A stretch of 9,362 bases of DNA, taken from NCBI GenBank assembly GCA_905197045.1, contig CAJJXG010000028.1:1-9362 (forward strand), written 5' to 3'. The notes beneath the pieces are model-generated. The model was not told the origin of the DNA. It did no database searches and saw only the letters and a program-made list of their open reading frames with translations. The translations under genes and the position numbers were made by a program. Below, in pieces: positions 1 to 6,385 of the stretch (positions are counted from its first letter, which is position 1; each line of letters starts with the position of its first letter). This stretch comes from an uncultured Caryophanales bacterium (GTDB lineage Bacteria > Bacillota_I > Bacilli_A > RFN20 > CAG-826).

Positions 1-14
1 ATAAATAAATTTTT

Positions 15-35
15 ATAATTTTTTACAAAAATTAT
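15..35 (-). terminator. AT-only hairpin after the merR gene (weak terminator candidate)
   Basis: A perfect 9-base inverted repeat, ATAATTTTT / AAAAATTAT, with a 3-base loop lies just past the merR stop codon. On the minus strand it is followed by AAAAATTTATTTAT. The stem has no G or C and there is no clean T-run, so it would be a poor intrinsic terminator and could be chance in such AT-rich DNA. The window ends 14 bases further on, so the downstream gene cannot be seen. Confidence 0.25.
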
Positions 36-38
36 TTA

Positions 39-752
39 TCATTTATTAGCCCAGGAATTTGTAGCCATATCTATATTTCCAACTTCCATTAATTTTGGAA
101 GCATACTCATATCTCCGTTGGTAAACTCCATAATTAATCCCCAATATTCTCCCACTATCTTTTGACTTTCTTCGCTTTCTGGAGAAACTTTTTCTTTATG
201 AAGCCTAACAATTTCATCACTTAAATGATTAAATCTAGCCATAAAATCTAAACCACTTTCTTTATCAAATTTGTTACGTATATGGTCAAGTGTATTATCG
301 TCAAATCGTTTGATGAGTGGATAAAACTCATTTTTCATTTTTAAATTAACAATTATATCTGCATATTTCTTGAAATTGACAGTATTCATTTGCAATACTT
401 CTTCTTTTAATTGCTCAATTGCTGTTAAAGAATCTTGAAGATTTTTGATTTTACTTCGAATATCTTCAGCCTGCACGCTAAGAGCATTAGCCACATCTTT
501 TGGTGTTTCTAATTTAATCAATCTTTCTTTTATATCATCTAAAGTGAAACCTAAAGATTTTAAAGATAAAATTTGATGAAGCGTAATTAAATCTTTGCTT
601 GAATAAAGTCTTCGACCACCTTCACTCTGTGTAGATGGTGAAAGCAAACCTTCTTTATCATAATATTGTAGAGTGCGAACAGTAACTCCCATTTTCTTTG
701 CTACTTCTCCAATTGTCATAAAGTTATTAGGAATCGCTCTATATTTACTCAT
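39..752 (-). CDS. MerR-family transcriptional regulator with TipAS-like effector domain
   Basis: This 237-residue regulator has an N-terminal MerR winged helix-turn-helix (about residues 11-80; MTIGEVAKKMGVTVRTLQYY, then the wing residues GGRRLY). A coiled-coil dimer helix follows (about 90-125), then an effector domain (about 130-237) with the VSPESEESQKIV and IMEFTNGDMSMLPKLM pattern of TipAS-type drug-sensing domains. The family binds long-spacer promoters and untwists them when a ligand, often a hydrophobic drug, is bound. The start at 752 was chosen over an in-frame ATG at 785 because a perfect AAGGAGGT sits 7 bases upstream of it, and because the 785 codon lies upstream of the predicted transcript start. 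Oddity: the protein stops at NSWANK, while relatives I remember continue about 25 residues with an ANxxIEPALxxYF-like segment, so it may be truncated. In relatives, the regulated partner is often a transporter gene, which would lie beyond the left edge. Family assignment is secure; the ligand is unknown. Confidence 0.9.
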   Translation of the reverse strand: MSKYRAIPNNFMTIGEVAKKMGVTVRTLQYYDKEGLLSPSTQSEGGRRLYSSKDLITLHQILSLKSLGFTLDDIKERLIKLETPKDVANALSVQAEDIRSKIKNLQDSLTAIEQLKEEVLQMNTVNFKKYADIIVNLKMKNEFYPLIKRFDDNTLDHIRNKFDKESGLDFMARFNHLSDEIVRLHKEKVSPESEESQKIVGEYWGLIMEFTNGDMSMLPKLMEVGNIDMATNSWANK

Positions 753-759
753 GATTATT

Positions 760-767
760 ACCTCCTT
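760..767 (-). promoter_or_regulatory. Ribosome binding site of merR
   Basis: On the minus strand the bases read AAGGAGGT, a full match to the 16S rRNA anti-Shine-Dalgarno sequence, 7 bases before the ATG at 752. It decides the start codon of the merR gene. Confidence 0.9.
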
Positions 768-773
768 ATTCGT

Positions 774-804
774 ATTTAAAACCATTACGCTACGTCACAA
801 TCAA
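774..804 (-). promoter_or_regulatory. MerR-type promoter with overlapping operator dyad
   Basis: Read on the minus strand, a -35 element TTGATT (799-804) and a -10 element TTAAAT (774-779) are separated by exactly 19 bases. This overlong spacer is the hallmark of promoters controlled by MerR proteins. Within the spacer and just past the -35 element lies an imperfect dyad, GTGACG-TAG-CGTAAT (784-798), like the GTGACGTnnCGTnA operators of TipA/Mta-type regulators. The likely transcript start is near position 767. The regulator therefore probably controls its own gene, staying weak until it binds its effector. Confidence 0.75.
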
Positions 805-923
805 GCCTTATTTTAATCTATTTTTAAAATTTATTTACTTTTATTATTAAATGAGATTTTAAAACTGTTTAAAAAGAAAATTCATATATAGTCATTTATA
901 TTAAAGTGTTAATAACTGTCAAT

Positions 924-939
924 GTTTACACTAAAACTA
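924..939 (+). repeat. Direct repeat GTTTACACTRAAACTA, copy 1
   Basis: This 16-base element reads GTTTACACTAAAACTA and recurs with a single A-to-G change at 1097-1112, in the same orientation and 173 bases away. A few further bases around the copies are also similar (AATGTTTACAC versus CACGTTTACAC). The repeat may be internal binding sites from an insertion-sequence end or operator sites; nothing in the sequence decides between these. Confidence 0.55.
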
Positions 940-1096
940 TCGAATCATTATTATCTTATTCAGTTGAAATGAGTAATAAATTTTATAATAAATTATAAGG
1001 GCTGAAATATATCAAATGTCGAACTTTTACGAACTTTTTTGAAAGCCATTATCAACAAGAAGAGTCTTAAAAACGCTAACTTGCCAAAATATTCAC

Positions 1097-1112
1097 GTTT
1101 ACACTGAAACTA
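1097..1112 (+). repeat. Direct repeat GTTTACACTRAAACTA, copy 2
   Basis: Second copy, GTTTACACTGAAACTA, in the same orientation as the copy at 924-939. It lies upstream of a small TAGGT-TCG-ACCTA dyad and 59 bases from the operon terminator. Confidence 0.55.
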
Positions 1113-1170
1113 AAATTCCATAGGTTCGACCTAATTTATAAATTGTGTTAGCCTAGGTTAACCATTGCTC

Positions 1171-1199
1171 AAATAAAAACAGCACTACTAAGTGCTGAT
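1171..1199 (-). terminator. Rho-independent terminator of the six-gene operon
   Basis: On the minus strand a 7-base-pair stem CAGCACT / AGTGCTG closes a 4-base loop (TAGT) and is followed directly by TTTTTATTT. Stem and T-run lie about 105 bases after the stop codon of the last operon gene (151-residue protein). The orientation fits termination of leftward transcription only, since on the plus strand the stem is followed by no T-run. Confidence 0.85.
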
Positions 1200-1216
1200 A
1201 TGTTAGATTGTCTTTC

Positions 1217-1238
1217 TTTCACCGAAATAATACCACTT
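1217..1238 (+). repeat. Imperfect direct repeat TTTCACCRAAATAATACCASTT, copy 1
   Basis: TTTCACCGAAATAATACCACTT recurs at 1260-1281 with two mismatches and a period of 43 bases. It lies in the untranslated trailer between the last operon gene and the terminator. Short repeated motifs of this kind near a TG-starting end (TGTTAG at 1201) are typical of IS21-family termini, so this may be a solo IS end; the family link is from memory and unverified. Confidence 0.6.
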
Positions 1239-1259
1239 CCGACGAAACAAATTACTCTT

Positions 1260-1281
1260 TTTCACCAAAATAATACCAGTT
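1260..1281 (+). repeat. Imperfect direct repeat TTTCACCRAAATAATACCASTT, copy 2
   Basis: TTTCACCAAAATAATACCAGTT is the second copy of the element at 1217-1238 and lies 22 bases from the stop codon of the 151-residue gene. Both copies would be part of the operon mRNA, so a role as an RNA or protein binding site is possible but unsupported. Confidence 0.6.
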
Positions 1282-1303
1282 TTTATCGATTTTTGATAAT
1301 TTT

Positions 1304-1759
1304 TTACAATTTGTTGCCGTCTACCCATAGCAGCCATTTTTTAACAGTGCTAGCTCTTCTATTGCAAACTTCAACATTATCGATTCCGTAAATATCGCTA
1401 ATCATCTGAGAGATATAATTTGTATCCACAACTTCTTTATATAAATATTGCATGAAAAATATCTCGCCAAAAACAGGAAGAGAAACGATCCTTTGACATA
1501 ATTTAAGTACTCTTGATTCGTAGATCGAATCTCTTAATTCATTACCAAAAATCGTAAATCTTCTACTTTTATCAATGATTCCCAAAAACTCCGCAGCGCT
1601 AACATAATAAGAAATTTGACGTTGAGTTCCTAATTCAAGGTAGTCTAACAAAAAACCAGTGTCTAAAAGTTTATCTTCATCGTCAATTTCGATGATCTTA
1701 ATGATCTTATTAAAATCATTTGCTTGTGGAAATGGTACCTTATTTTGCTTTTCTTCCAT
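1304..1759 (-). CDS. Small winged-helix-like protein of the operon (function unknown)
   Basis: This 151-residue soluble protein is the last gene of the operon. I see two parts. Residues about 30-80 look like a winged helix-turn-helix (LGTQRQISYYVSAAEFLGII, then RRFTIFGNELRD), a pattern recalling small DNA-binding modules attached to restriction and AAA proteins. The C-terminal half (about 85-147) ends in RRASTVKKWLLWV, a pattern I have seen at the ends of restriction-associated proteins. No nuclease or ATPase motif is visible, and there is no signal peptide or membrane segment. Its start overlaps the methyltransferase gene by 20 bases and has its own strong GAGGTG ribosome binding site, so it is probably translated in quantity. 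By position it could be a specificity or accessory subunit for the methyltransferase or nuclease. The real-gene call is firm; the role is not known. Confidence 0.8.
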   Translation of the reverse strand: MEEKQNKVPFPQANDFNKIIKIIEIDDEDKLLDTGFLLDYLELGTQRQISYYVSAAEFLGIIDKSRRFTIFGNELRDSIYESRVLKLCQRIVSLPVFGEIFFMQYLYKEVVDTNYISQMISDIYGIDNVEVCNRRASTVKKWLLWVDGNKL

Positions 1760-2591
1760 AAATTAACACCTCATCTACCTTAGCGCGTCTTGAACCTTTG
1801 CTATTAATATTTCTGTTTGCCTTAATTATTTTTGTAGAATAAATGATTTCATATTTATCTGCTTCAAATGTTTTGCGTACAAATTTCGTATCGTTGTTTG
1901 AGATAAGCACATTACACCCCTTTTCAATCAAGTTATCGCACAGTTGTCTTAACCTCAATAAGTCGTCATGTGAAAAGCCTTCTTTGCTATAGCCAACAAA
2001 GCCGGTATCCTCGTAATCATATGGAGGATCAAAATATATCCAATCTCCCTTTTTGGCTTCACTTACTGATTCAACAAAATCACAGCTAAGAAATTTGATC
2101 CCCTCGTTTTTAAGATATTTAGATGCATCTCTAATAGTCTCTTCGTCGCAAACTAAAGGATCTACATATCTTCCAATTGGCGTATTAAACTGTCCTTTTT
2201 TATTAACTCTATAAAGACCATTAAAACAAGTTTTGTTTAAATAAATTGTTCTCGCTGCTTTTTCAATATTAGTGAGTTTTTTATAGGCTTTTTCATCCCT
2301 ATCTAGACTTCTAATCTTGTAGAAATAATCTTTATTATGATTCTTCTTGTGCTTTTTTAATGCAGAAATTAATTCTTCAGGGTTATCACGAACAATCTTG
2401 TAACAATTTATAAGTTCTTCATTCAAATCATTAACAATGCATTTCTTGTATCCAATATTAAAAAATACAGAACCACCGCCTAAAAATGGCTCAAAATAAG
2501 TTTTCCCTTTTAAAGAAACTTTATTTATATACTCTTGAATATATGGCAGCAATTGTCTTTTTCCACCTGCCCACTTTAAGAATGGTTTCAT
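1740..2591 (-). CDS. Dam/DpnM-type adenine-N6 DNA methyltransferase (D12 class)
   Basis: This 283-residue enzyme should transfer a methyl group from S-adenosylmethionine to adenine N6 in duplex DNA. It shows the full alpha-class order: KWAGGK at residues 6-11, the cofactor loop FEPFLGGGS at 33-41, the Dam-family signature CFNGLYRVN at 122-130 with FNTPIG after it, the catalytic DPPY at 188-191, and a C-terminal stretch with ISNNDT and KVDEVLIYG. Length is usual for Dam and DpnM. Relatives mostly recognise GATC, with some GATATC-type sites, so GATC is the best guess. The start at 2591 was preferred because the family begins at this KPFLKWAGGK segment and because TAA-A-ATG couples it to the helicase stop; in-frame ATGs at 2606 and 2645 lack a good ribosome site. 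No DpnII-type endonuclease lies beside it, so its probable partner is the upstream nuclease-helicase. Confidence 0.95.
   Translation of the reverse strand: MKPFLKWAGGKRQLLPYIQEYINKVSLKGKTYFEPFLGGGSVFFNIGYKKCIVNDLNEELINCYKIVRDNPEELISALKKHKKNHNKDYFYKIRSLDRDEKAYKKLTNIEKAARTIYLNKTCFNGLYRVNKKGQFNTPIGRYVDPLVCDEETIRDASKYLKNEGIKFLSCDFVESVSEAKKGDWIYFDPPYDYEDTGFVGYSKEGFSHDDLLRLRQLCDNLIEKGCNVLISNNDTKFVRKTFEADKYEIIYSTKIIKANRNINSKGSRRAKVDEVLIYGRKAK
1767..1772 (-). promoter_or_regulatory. Ribosome binding site of the 151-residue gene
   Basis: The minus strand reads GAGGTG, 7 bases before the ATG at 1759. It lies inside the end of the methyltransferase gene and fixes the start of the last operon gene. Confidence 0.8.
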
Positions 2592-2592
2592 T

Positions 2593-5103
2593 TTATTTAT
2601 ACCCATAAACTGTATCGTCGCCAAAGGCAAAGTTCCCGTTTTCAATAGATCTTTGCATCAAATAGTTTTTCTTTTGCAAAGCATCATAGATATCTTTGTC
2701 CTTTGATTTTTTCATATCGTCATCATAAAAATTAAAATACAAATAGTAATTAGTTTTATCAGTATCTTTTAAGCCTAAACGATGAATACGGTCTCGTGAC
2801 TGCAAGTACTGATATAAGTTGTAATTAAGTTCAATATAGTGAGCATCATGACATGATTTATGAATAGACACTGATTCAGCTAATGTTGCTGGATTAGTTA
2901 CTAAAATATCTAGCAAGTTGGAATAATTGAACTCATCTATAATTTTCTCTCTTTCATCTTGCGGCGTCCCACCGTATATCGCTTTAGCTTTGAATCCGTT
3001 TTGATTCATGATTGCTGTAACAAGATTAATCGTATCGACAAAATTACACCAAATGACGCACTTTCTGTTATTTTCCTTAACGACATTTAAAAGCTTATAT
3101 AATTTACTTGTCATATATGGCTTGACATCAATCGACGAAAAATCAATCGTATTATCTTCGAATTTATCGATGCTTTGGTCACATTTGAAAGGAACACATC
3201 CAATCTCAACAAGCTTGATCGTACTCTCAAATGAATTTGATTCGTTTTTGATTATTTTTCTGTATAAATCTTTTTCACGATTATTTGTTTGGACATAAAT
3301 TAAATGATCCGGTTCTGCTAATGGCACTTTCAAATCTTTCTTGGTAATTCGAATATAAAATGGCTCAAGCAATTTATTTAATTCGTCATTTTGTAATCCG
3401 GTTTTTCTAAATCTAGTATCATCAGAGCGAAGTGAAGATTCGAACATTCCAAAATATGAGCCTGCATAATCATCATGGAGCAACCTGATCATATTTAACA
3501 AGTCCACATAACCATTAGGTAAAGGTGTACCTGTTAAAGCCACTCTGTACCTTGTGTTAAAAACAATATCTTTCAGTGCTTCAAATTTGGCACTATCAGT
3601 TTTTTTAATTCTATGAATTTCGTCGAAAACAACCATGACTTTCGAGTCAACAAGTTGTAACAATTCATTTTTAATTTTCGGAACCAATTCGTAGTTAACT
3701 ATAATGACTCTAGAAGTATCAAAATCATGAAGCAGAACATCCATCTTTTCAAACAACGTATCATCGTCGTTAATCAAGCAAAGAGGGGAATGCTTCCTCG
3801 ATTCTGGCGAAACAATCGAATATTCATCTTTCCAAGATTTTGAGCAGTTTTTTGGACCAACTATTAATAATTTATCAACATGTCGTTTGTCCGAAATTGA
3901 CAAGTTCGCCAAATATTCAAACGCCCCAAGTATAGTCGCGGTTTTACCACTCCCAGGAACAGAAAAATTAAGAGATTTTTCCATTTCAATGATGTGTGAA
4001 GCTGCAACAATTTGCATATCCTTTAAAGGTCTAAGCAGGTAACCATTTATCGTATCCGAATAGAAATCGAATCCCTCGCTATCTCTAAAATATGGGGATT
4101 TAATCTCTGTTCCCTTCAATGCTAGTTCGTCATAATTCCTATAATGCAAATCAAAGTAATCGCTCGCTCTTTTAGTTAGATAAAAACTGAGATTGTTTTG
4201 CTTGCAAACATTATTCATTATAGTTTTAAAATTGTAAATCTCGGTCGTTCGATCTAGACCATGAATTCTAAAATCTTTGCCATTATTTCTTAAAAAAGAT
4301 ATATATTCGCCGATATTTCTATAAACCATTAAATTACTAATATTTATATTAGAGGTTAAAATAATTTCTTTGTCATCGTTTATATCAAACCTTATAAAAT
4401 CTGGATTTTTCTTAATTGATTTAATTTCTTCATAATCGATTTTATTAATCATTTCTTCCACTACAGGATCGGGCATATCAATTGTAATAACACCATCTTT
4501 TTTATTCCCCCACATATCGTCGAATAATCTATTAACATCGGTTATTGTTTTTATTTCTCTTTTGCTTGGTGATTCCCAATCAATTGTAACGGTGAAAAGT
4601 TCATCGTTATTTCTAACTCCATTTTCAGAAAAATTATTAGATCCAACGTATACAAGCCCATGTACGCCGTCCGATATGCATCCAAATTTATCATGGACTA
4701 TGCCTTTCATTTTACATGCAATTTTAATATCTAATTTTCCGACAGCAATCAGATACGCAAAAAGGCTGGCATTATCCTCGTTACTAAGAGATTGGATTGT
4801 TTCTATAATCTCTTTTTTTGATAATAATGCATTCTTTTGATCTTGTTTGAGCCTATAGCCTTTATTAATCTCATCAATTGTTTCTTTATCAATTTCAGTT
4901 GATAAAATCAACTGCATATAACCATCATTATTAATAAAGTCTGGAAGGCCTTTCTTAAGATAATTAAAAATTCCAAATGAAAAGTAAGCCGAAACCCTCT
5001 TGTACACTCTGGCCTGCCTAAGGGCCTTAGAATAAAAATCTGCTACTTCTGCCGGTTCGGAATATATTGTTTTAAATTGCAACTTAGTTAAATTACAGTA
5101 CAT
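2593..5103 (-). CDS. PLD-family nuclease fused to an SNF2-type helicase/translocase
   Basis: This 836-residue fusion is the probable effector of the operon. The N-terminal third (about 1-200) is a phospholipase-D-type nuclease with a single HKD-like motif: H137 and K139 in IVHDKF, DG at 145-146, then GSNNFSENG (154-162) and NNDE. PLD nucleases usually pair two such motifs by dimerising. From about 350 comes an SF2/SNF2 ATPase: Walker A NFSVPGSGKT (379-388), the DEIH Walker B (494-497), motif III TGTP (524-527), a second RecA lobe with VIWCNF (683-688) and IYGGT (709-713), and the arginine-finger motif QSRDRIHRLG (768-777). Such enzymes move on DNA with ATP; fused to a nuclease they resemble ATP-dependent restriction enzymes such as NgoAVII or CglI, in which the two parts are separate proteins. 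It overlaps the ParB-like gene by 11 bases; GGAA about 10 bases ahead serves as the ribosome site. Confidence 0.92.
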   Translation of the reverse strand: MYCNLTKLQFKTIYSEPAEVADFYSKALRQARVYKRVSAYFSFGIFNYLKKGLPDFINNDGYMQLILSTEIDKETIDEINKGYRLKQDQKNALLSKKEIIETIQSLSNEDNASLFAYLIAVGKLDIKIACKMKGIVHDKFGCISDGVHGLVYVGSNNFSENGVRNNDELFTVTIDWESPSKREIKTITDVNRLFDDMWGNKKDGVITIDMPDPVVEEMINKIDYEEIKSIKKNPDFIRFDINDDKEIILTSNINISNLMVYRNIGEYISFLRNNGKDFRIHGLDRTTEIYNFKTIMNNVCKQNNLSFYLTKRASDYFDLHYRNYDELALKGTEIKSPYFRDSEGFDFYSDTINGYLLRPLKDMQIVAASHIIEMEKSLNFSVPGSGKTATILGAFEYLANLSISDKRHVDKLLIVGPKNCSKSWKDEYSIVSPESRKHSPLCLINDDDTLFEKMDVLLHDFDTSRVIIVNYELVPKIKNELLQLVDSKVMVVFDEIHRIKKTDSAKFEALKDIVFNTRYRVALTGTPLPNGYVDLLNMIRLLHDDYAGSYFGMFESSLRSDDTRFRKTGLQNDELNKLLEPFYIRITKKDLKVPLAEPDHLIYVQTNNREKDLYRKIIKNESNSFESTIKLVEIGCVPFKCDQSIDKFEDNTIDFSSIDVKPYMTSKLYKLLNVVKENNRKCVIWCNFVDTINLVTAIMNQNGFKAKAIYGGTPQDEREKIIDEFNYSNLLDILVTNPATLAESVSIHKSCHDAHYIELNYNLYQYLQSRDRIHRLGLKDTDKTNYYLYFNFYDDDMKKSKDKDIYDALQKKNYLMQRSIENGNFAFGDDTVYGYK

Positions 5104-6385
5104 CCTTATTTATTTCCATTTGCAAAGTTTTTACCTTTTTGGCTATTTTGTCTAGTTCATCATTGATTTCAGTTAGTTTCTTTTGAGCAATGACATTCGA
5201 TGCATCAATTAATGGCTTAAGATTAACATTATTCAAGGATTTCAAAGCAGCTTGGCACTCTTTTAGAGGTACATCTAATTGCTTGTTTGCAACTTGTTTG
5301 TTCACTTTCTTTTCATAGTGTTCTTGATCTTCGCTAGCCTCGTCTGATTCTTTTAGTTCATTTATCGATGAGACAAACTCTTCGGGTGTCTTAGAGGCAT
5401 CAATCACATCTTGGATTTTATTGCCAATGGTTTTTTTATGTTCTTCAATAAGTTCTTTTGTCTCGTTTGCGTCTTTAAACACTTTTTTAATAAGACCATC
5501 TCTTAGGTTTTGGGTTATTAAAGCAACTTTTAAAGTTAAAAGATAATCAAAGACAAGATGCTTTCTTTCAATTTTCTCAAGTGGTGTAAGATTTCTGCCT
5601 TCGTTATCAAAGTAAGTTACTAATGGTTCAAGCGGCCAATAAATTTTCATTTCTTCAGCAATTGCATATTCACCTGGCTTTTTGATGTAATCAAGAAATT
5701 CGTCAACCAACGCACATGTTTTACATATTTTGCTAATTTCGCCGGGAGTTTTATTGACCAATTCCGCAACAGTAGTATAGTCAAAATCCTTTGTATCGCT
5801 TTTTTCTATGAGCTCATAAATGCTCATGTTCATATTAATGACGTTATAACCAACTTTTTCATCTGCACCAAATTGAACACGTAACTCGTATTCCTTAAGT
5901 ATTTTATTAGTGATTTTTTTGCCATCAACTTTAACGATTGCTGCTAAGAAATATGAATATTTTGGATTGTCAGGATGTTCCCTATGGAGTCTACGCAAAC
6001 AAGTGAATCTTCTATTTCCGTCAATAACAGTTCCATCATCTAAAACAACGCCTGGTTCAATTTGCCCAAATTTCTCAATATCTCGTTTAGTAAAAACATT
6101 TCTTTCCTCATTAGTGTTCCAGATCAGATTTTCAACTTCGTCATTAAAATGTTTTGGATCGTTTTCCTTGAGTTGTTCTAACGTTATAGACTCTTCACTC
6201 TCAAACTTTTTTGCCTCCATAAACATTCTTCCGTTTTTGGAGTTATAGACCAATATGTCGATAGGGATACGATAAACATCATATTCGACTGATTCGTTTT
6301 TCCATACGATTACTTTTTGCTTAGCCGTTCTTTCTATTCCCCAATCAACCAAATTTTCATTTCTGTTTAAATCAAGAATTTCCAT
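5093..6385 (-). CDS. ParB/Srx-fold protein with DGNRR motif and helix-turn-helix
   Basis: This 430-residue protein has an N-terminal ParB/sulfiredoxin-type domain. The strand VYRIPIDILVYN (37-48) followed by NGRMF matches ParB box I, and the VLDDGTVIDGNRRFTCLRRL stretch (114-133) carries DGNRR in place of the GERR of ParB box II, the motif that binds CTP in true ParB. A ParB-like helix-turn-helix follows (about 202-222; TTVAELVNKTPGEISKICK). The last 130 residues are rich in E and K with predicted long helices, probably a dimer or partner-binding coiled coil. It has no partner ParA here, so plasmid partition is unlikely. In the operon it could be a DNA-loading clamp, a sensor or a nuclease that guides the helicase. 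It overlaps the preceding gene by 14 bases and the next by 11. Fold call good; activity unknown. Confidence 0.85.
   Translation of the reverse strand: MEILDLNRNENLVDWGIERTAKQKVIVWKNESVEYDVYRIPIDILVYNSKNGRMFMEAKKFESEESITLEQLKENDPKHFNDEVENLIWNTNEERNVFTKRDIEKFGQIEPGVVLDDGTVIDGNRRFTCLRRLHREHPDNPKYSYFLAAIVKVDGKKITNKILKEYELRVQFGADEKVGYNVINMNMSIYELIEKSDTKDFDYTTVAELVNKTPGEISKICKTCALVDEFLDYIKKPGEYAIAEEMKIYWPLEPLVTYFDNEGRNLTPLEKIERKHLVFDYLLTLKVALITQNLRDGLIKKVFKDANETKELIEEHKKTIGNKIQDVIDASKTPEEFVSSINELKESDEASEDQEHYEKKVNKQVANKQLDVPLKECQAALKSLNNVNLKPLIDASNVIAQKKLTEINDELDKIAKKVKTLQMEINKDVL

Larger units (their letters stand above)
805..1170. other. Gene-free AT-rich stretch between merR and the operon terminator
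   Basis: About 370 bases with no credible gene on either strand. It holds two copies of GTTTACACTRAAACTA (listed separately), a small dyad TAGGT-TCG-ACCTA (1121-1133), and a near-palindrome around CCTAGG (1150-1163). The longest hint of coding is an 18-codon minus-strand frame (993-1049) that lacks a ribosome binding site. Its appearance fits decayed mobile-element debris separating two transcription units, but I cannot assign it to a named element. Confidence 0.5.

Noticed and set aside
993..1049. An 18-codon minus-strand frame starting MAFKKVRKSSTFDIFQPL
   Set aside because: It is too short, has no ribosome binding site and matches nothing I can name with confidence; at most a decayed gene start.
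1200..1391. Plus-strand open frames at 1200-1391, 3008-3298, 4562-4840, 5910-6248 and 7445-7642
   Set aside because: All but the first lie wholly inside real minus-strand genes, have low-complexity compositions and no ribosome sites. The first overlaps the trailer repeats and the end of the 151-residue gene.
2592..2645. Longer start for the methyltransferase at 2645 or 2606
   Set aside because: The extra residues do not resemble the family's N-terminus and neither ATG has a ribosome binding site; the stretch is explained by the helicase gene end.
2593..5103. Assignment of the operon to DISARM
   Set aside because: It shares a PLD domain, SNF2 motor and methyltransferase with DISARM, but the DrmA helicase and the DUF1998 protein DrmB are absent and the PLD is fused to the motor.
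5093..6385. Dnd/Ssp phosphorothioation system based on the ParB-like fold
   Set aside because: No cysteine desulfurase, DndC-type or SspD-type gene is present, and the motif is DGNRR rather than DGQHR or DGQQR.
5093..6385. Plasmid or chromosome partition locus
   Set aside because: There is no ParA ATPase and no parS-like repeat near the gene; the neighbours are restriction-type genes.
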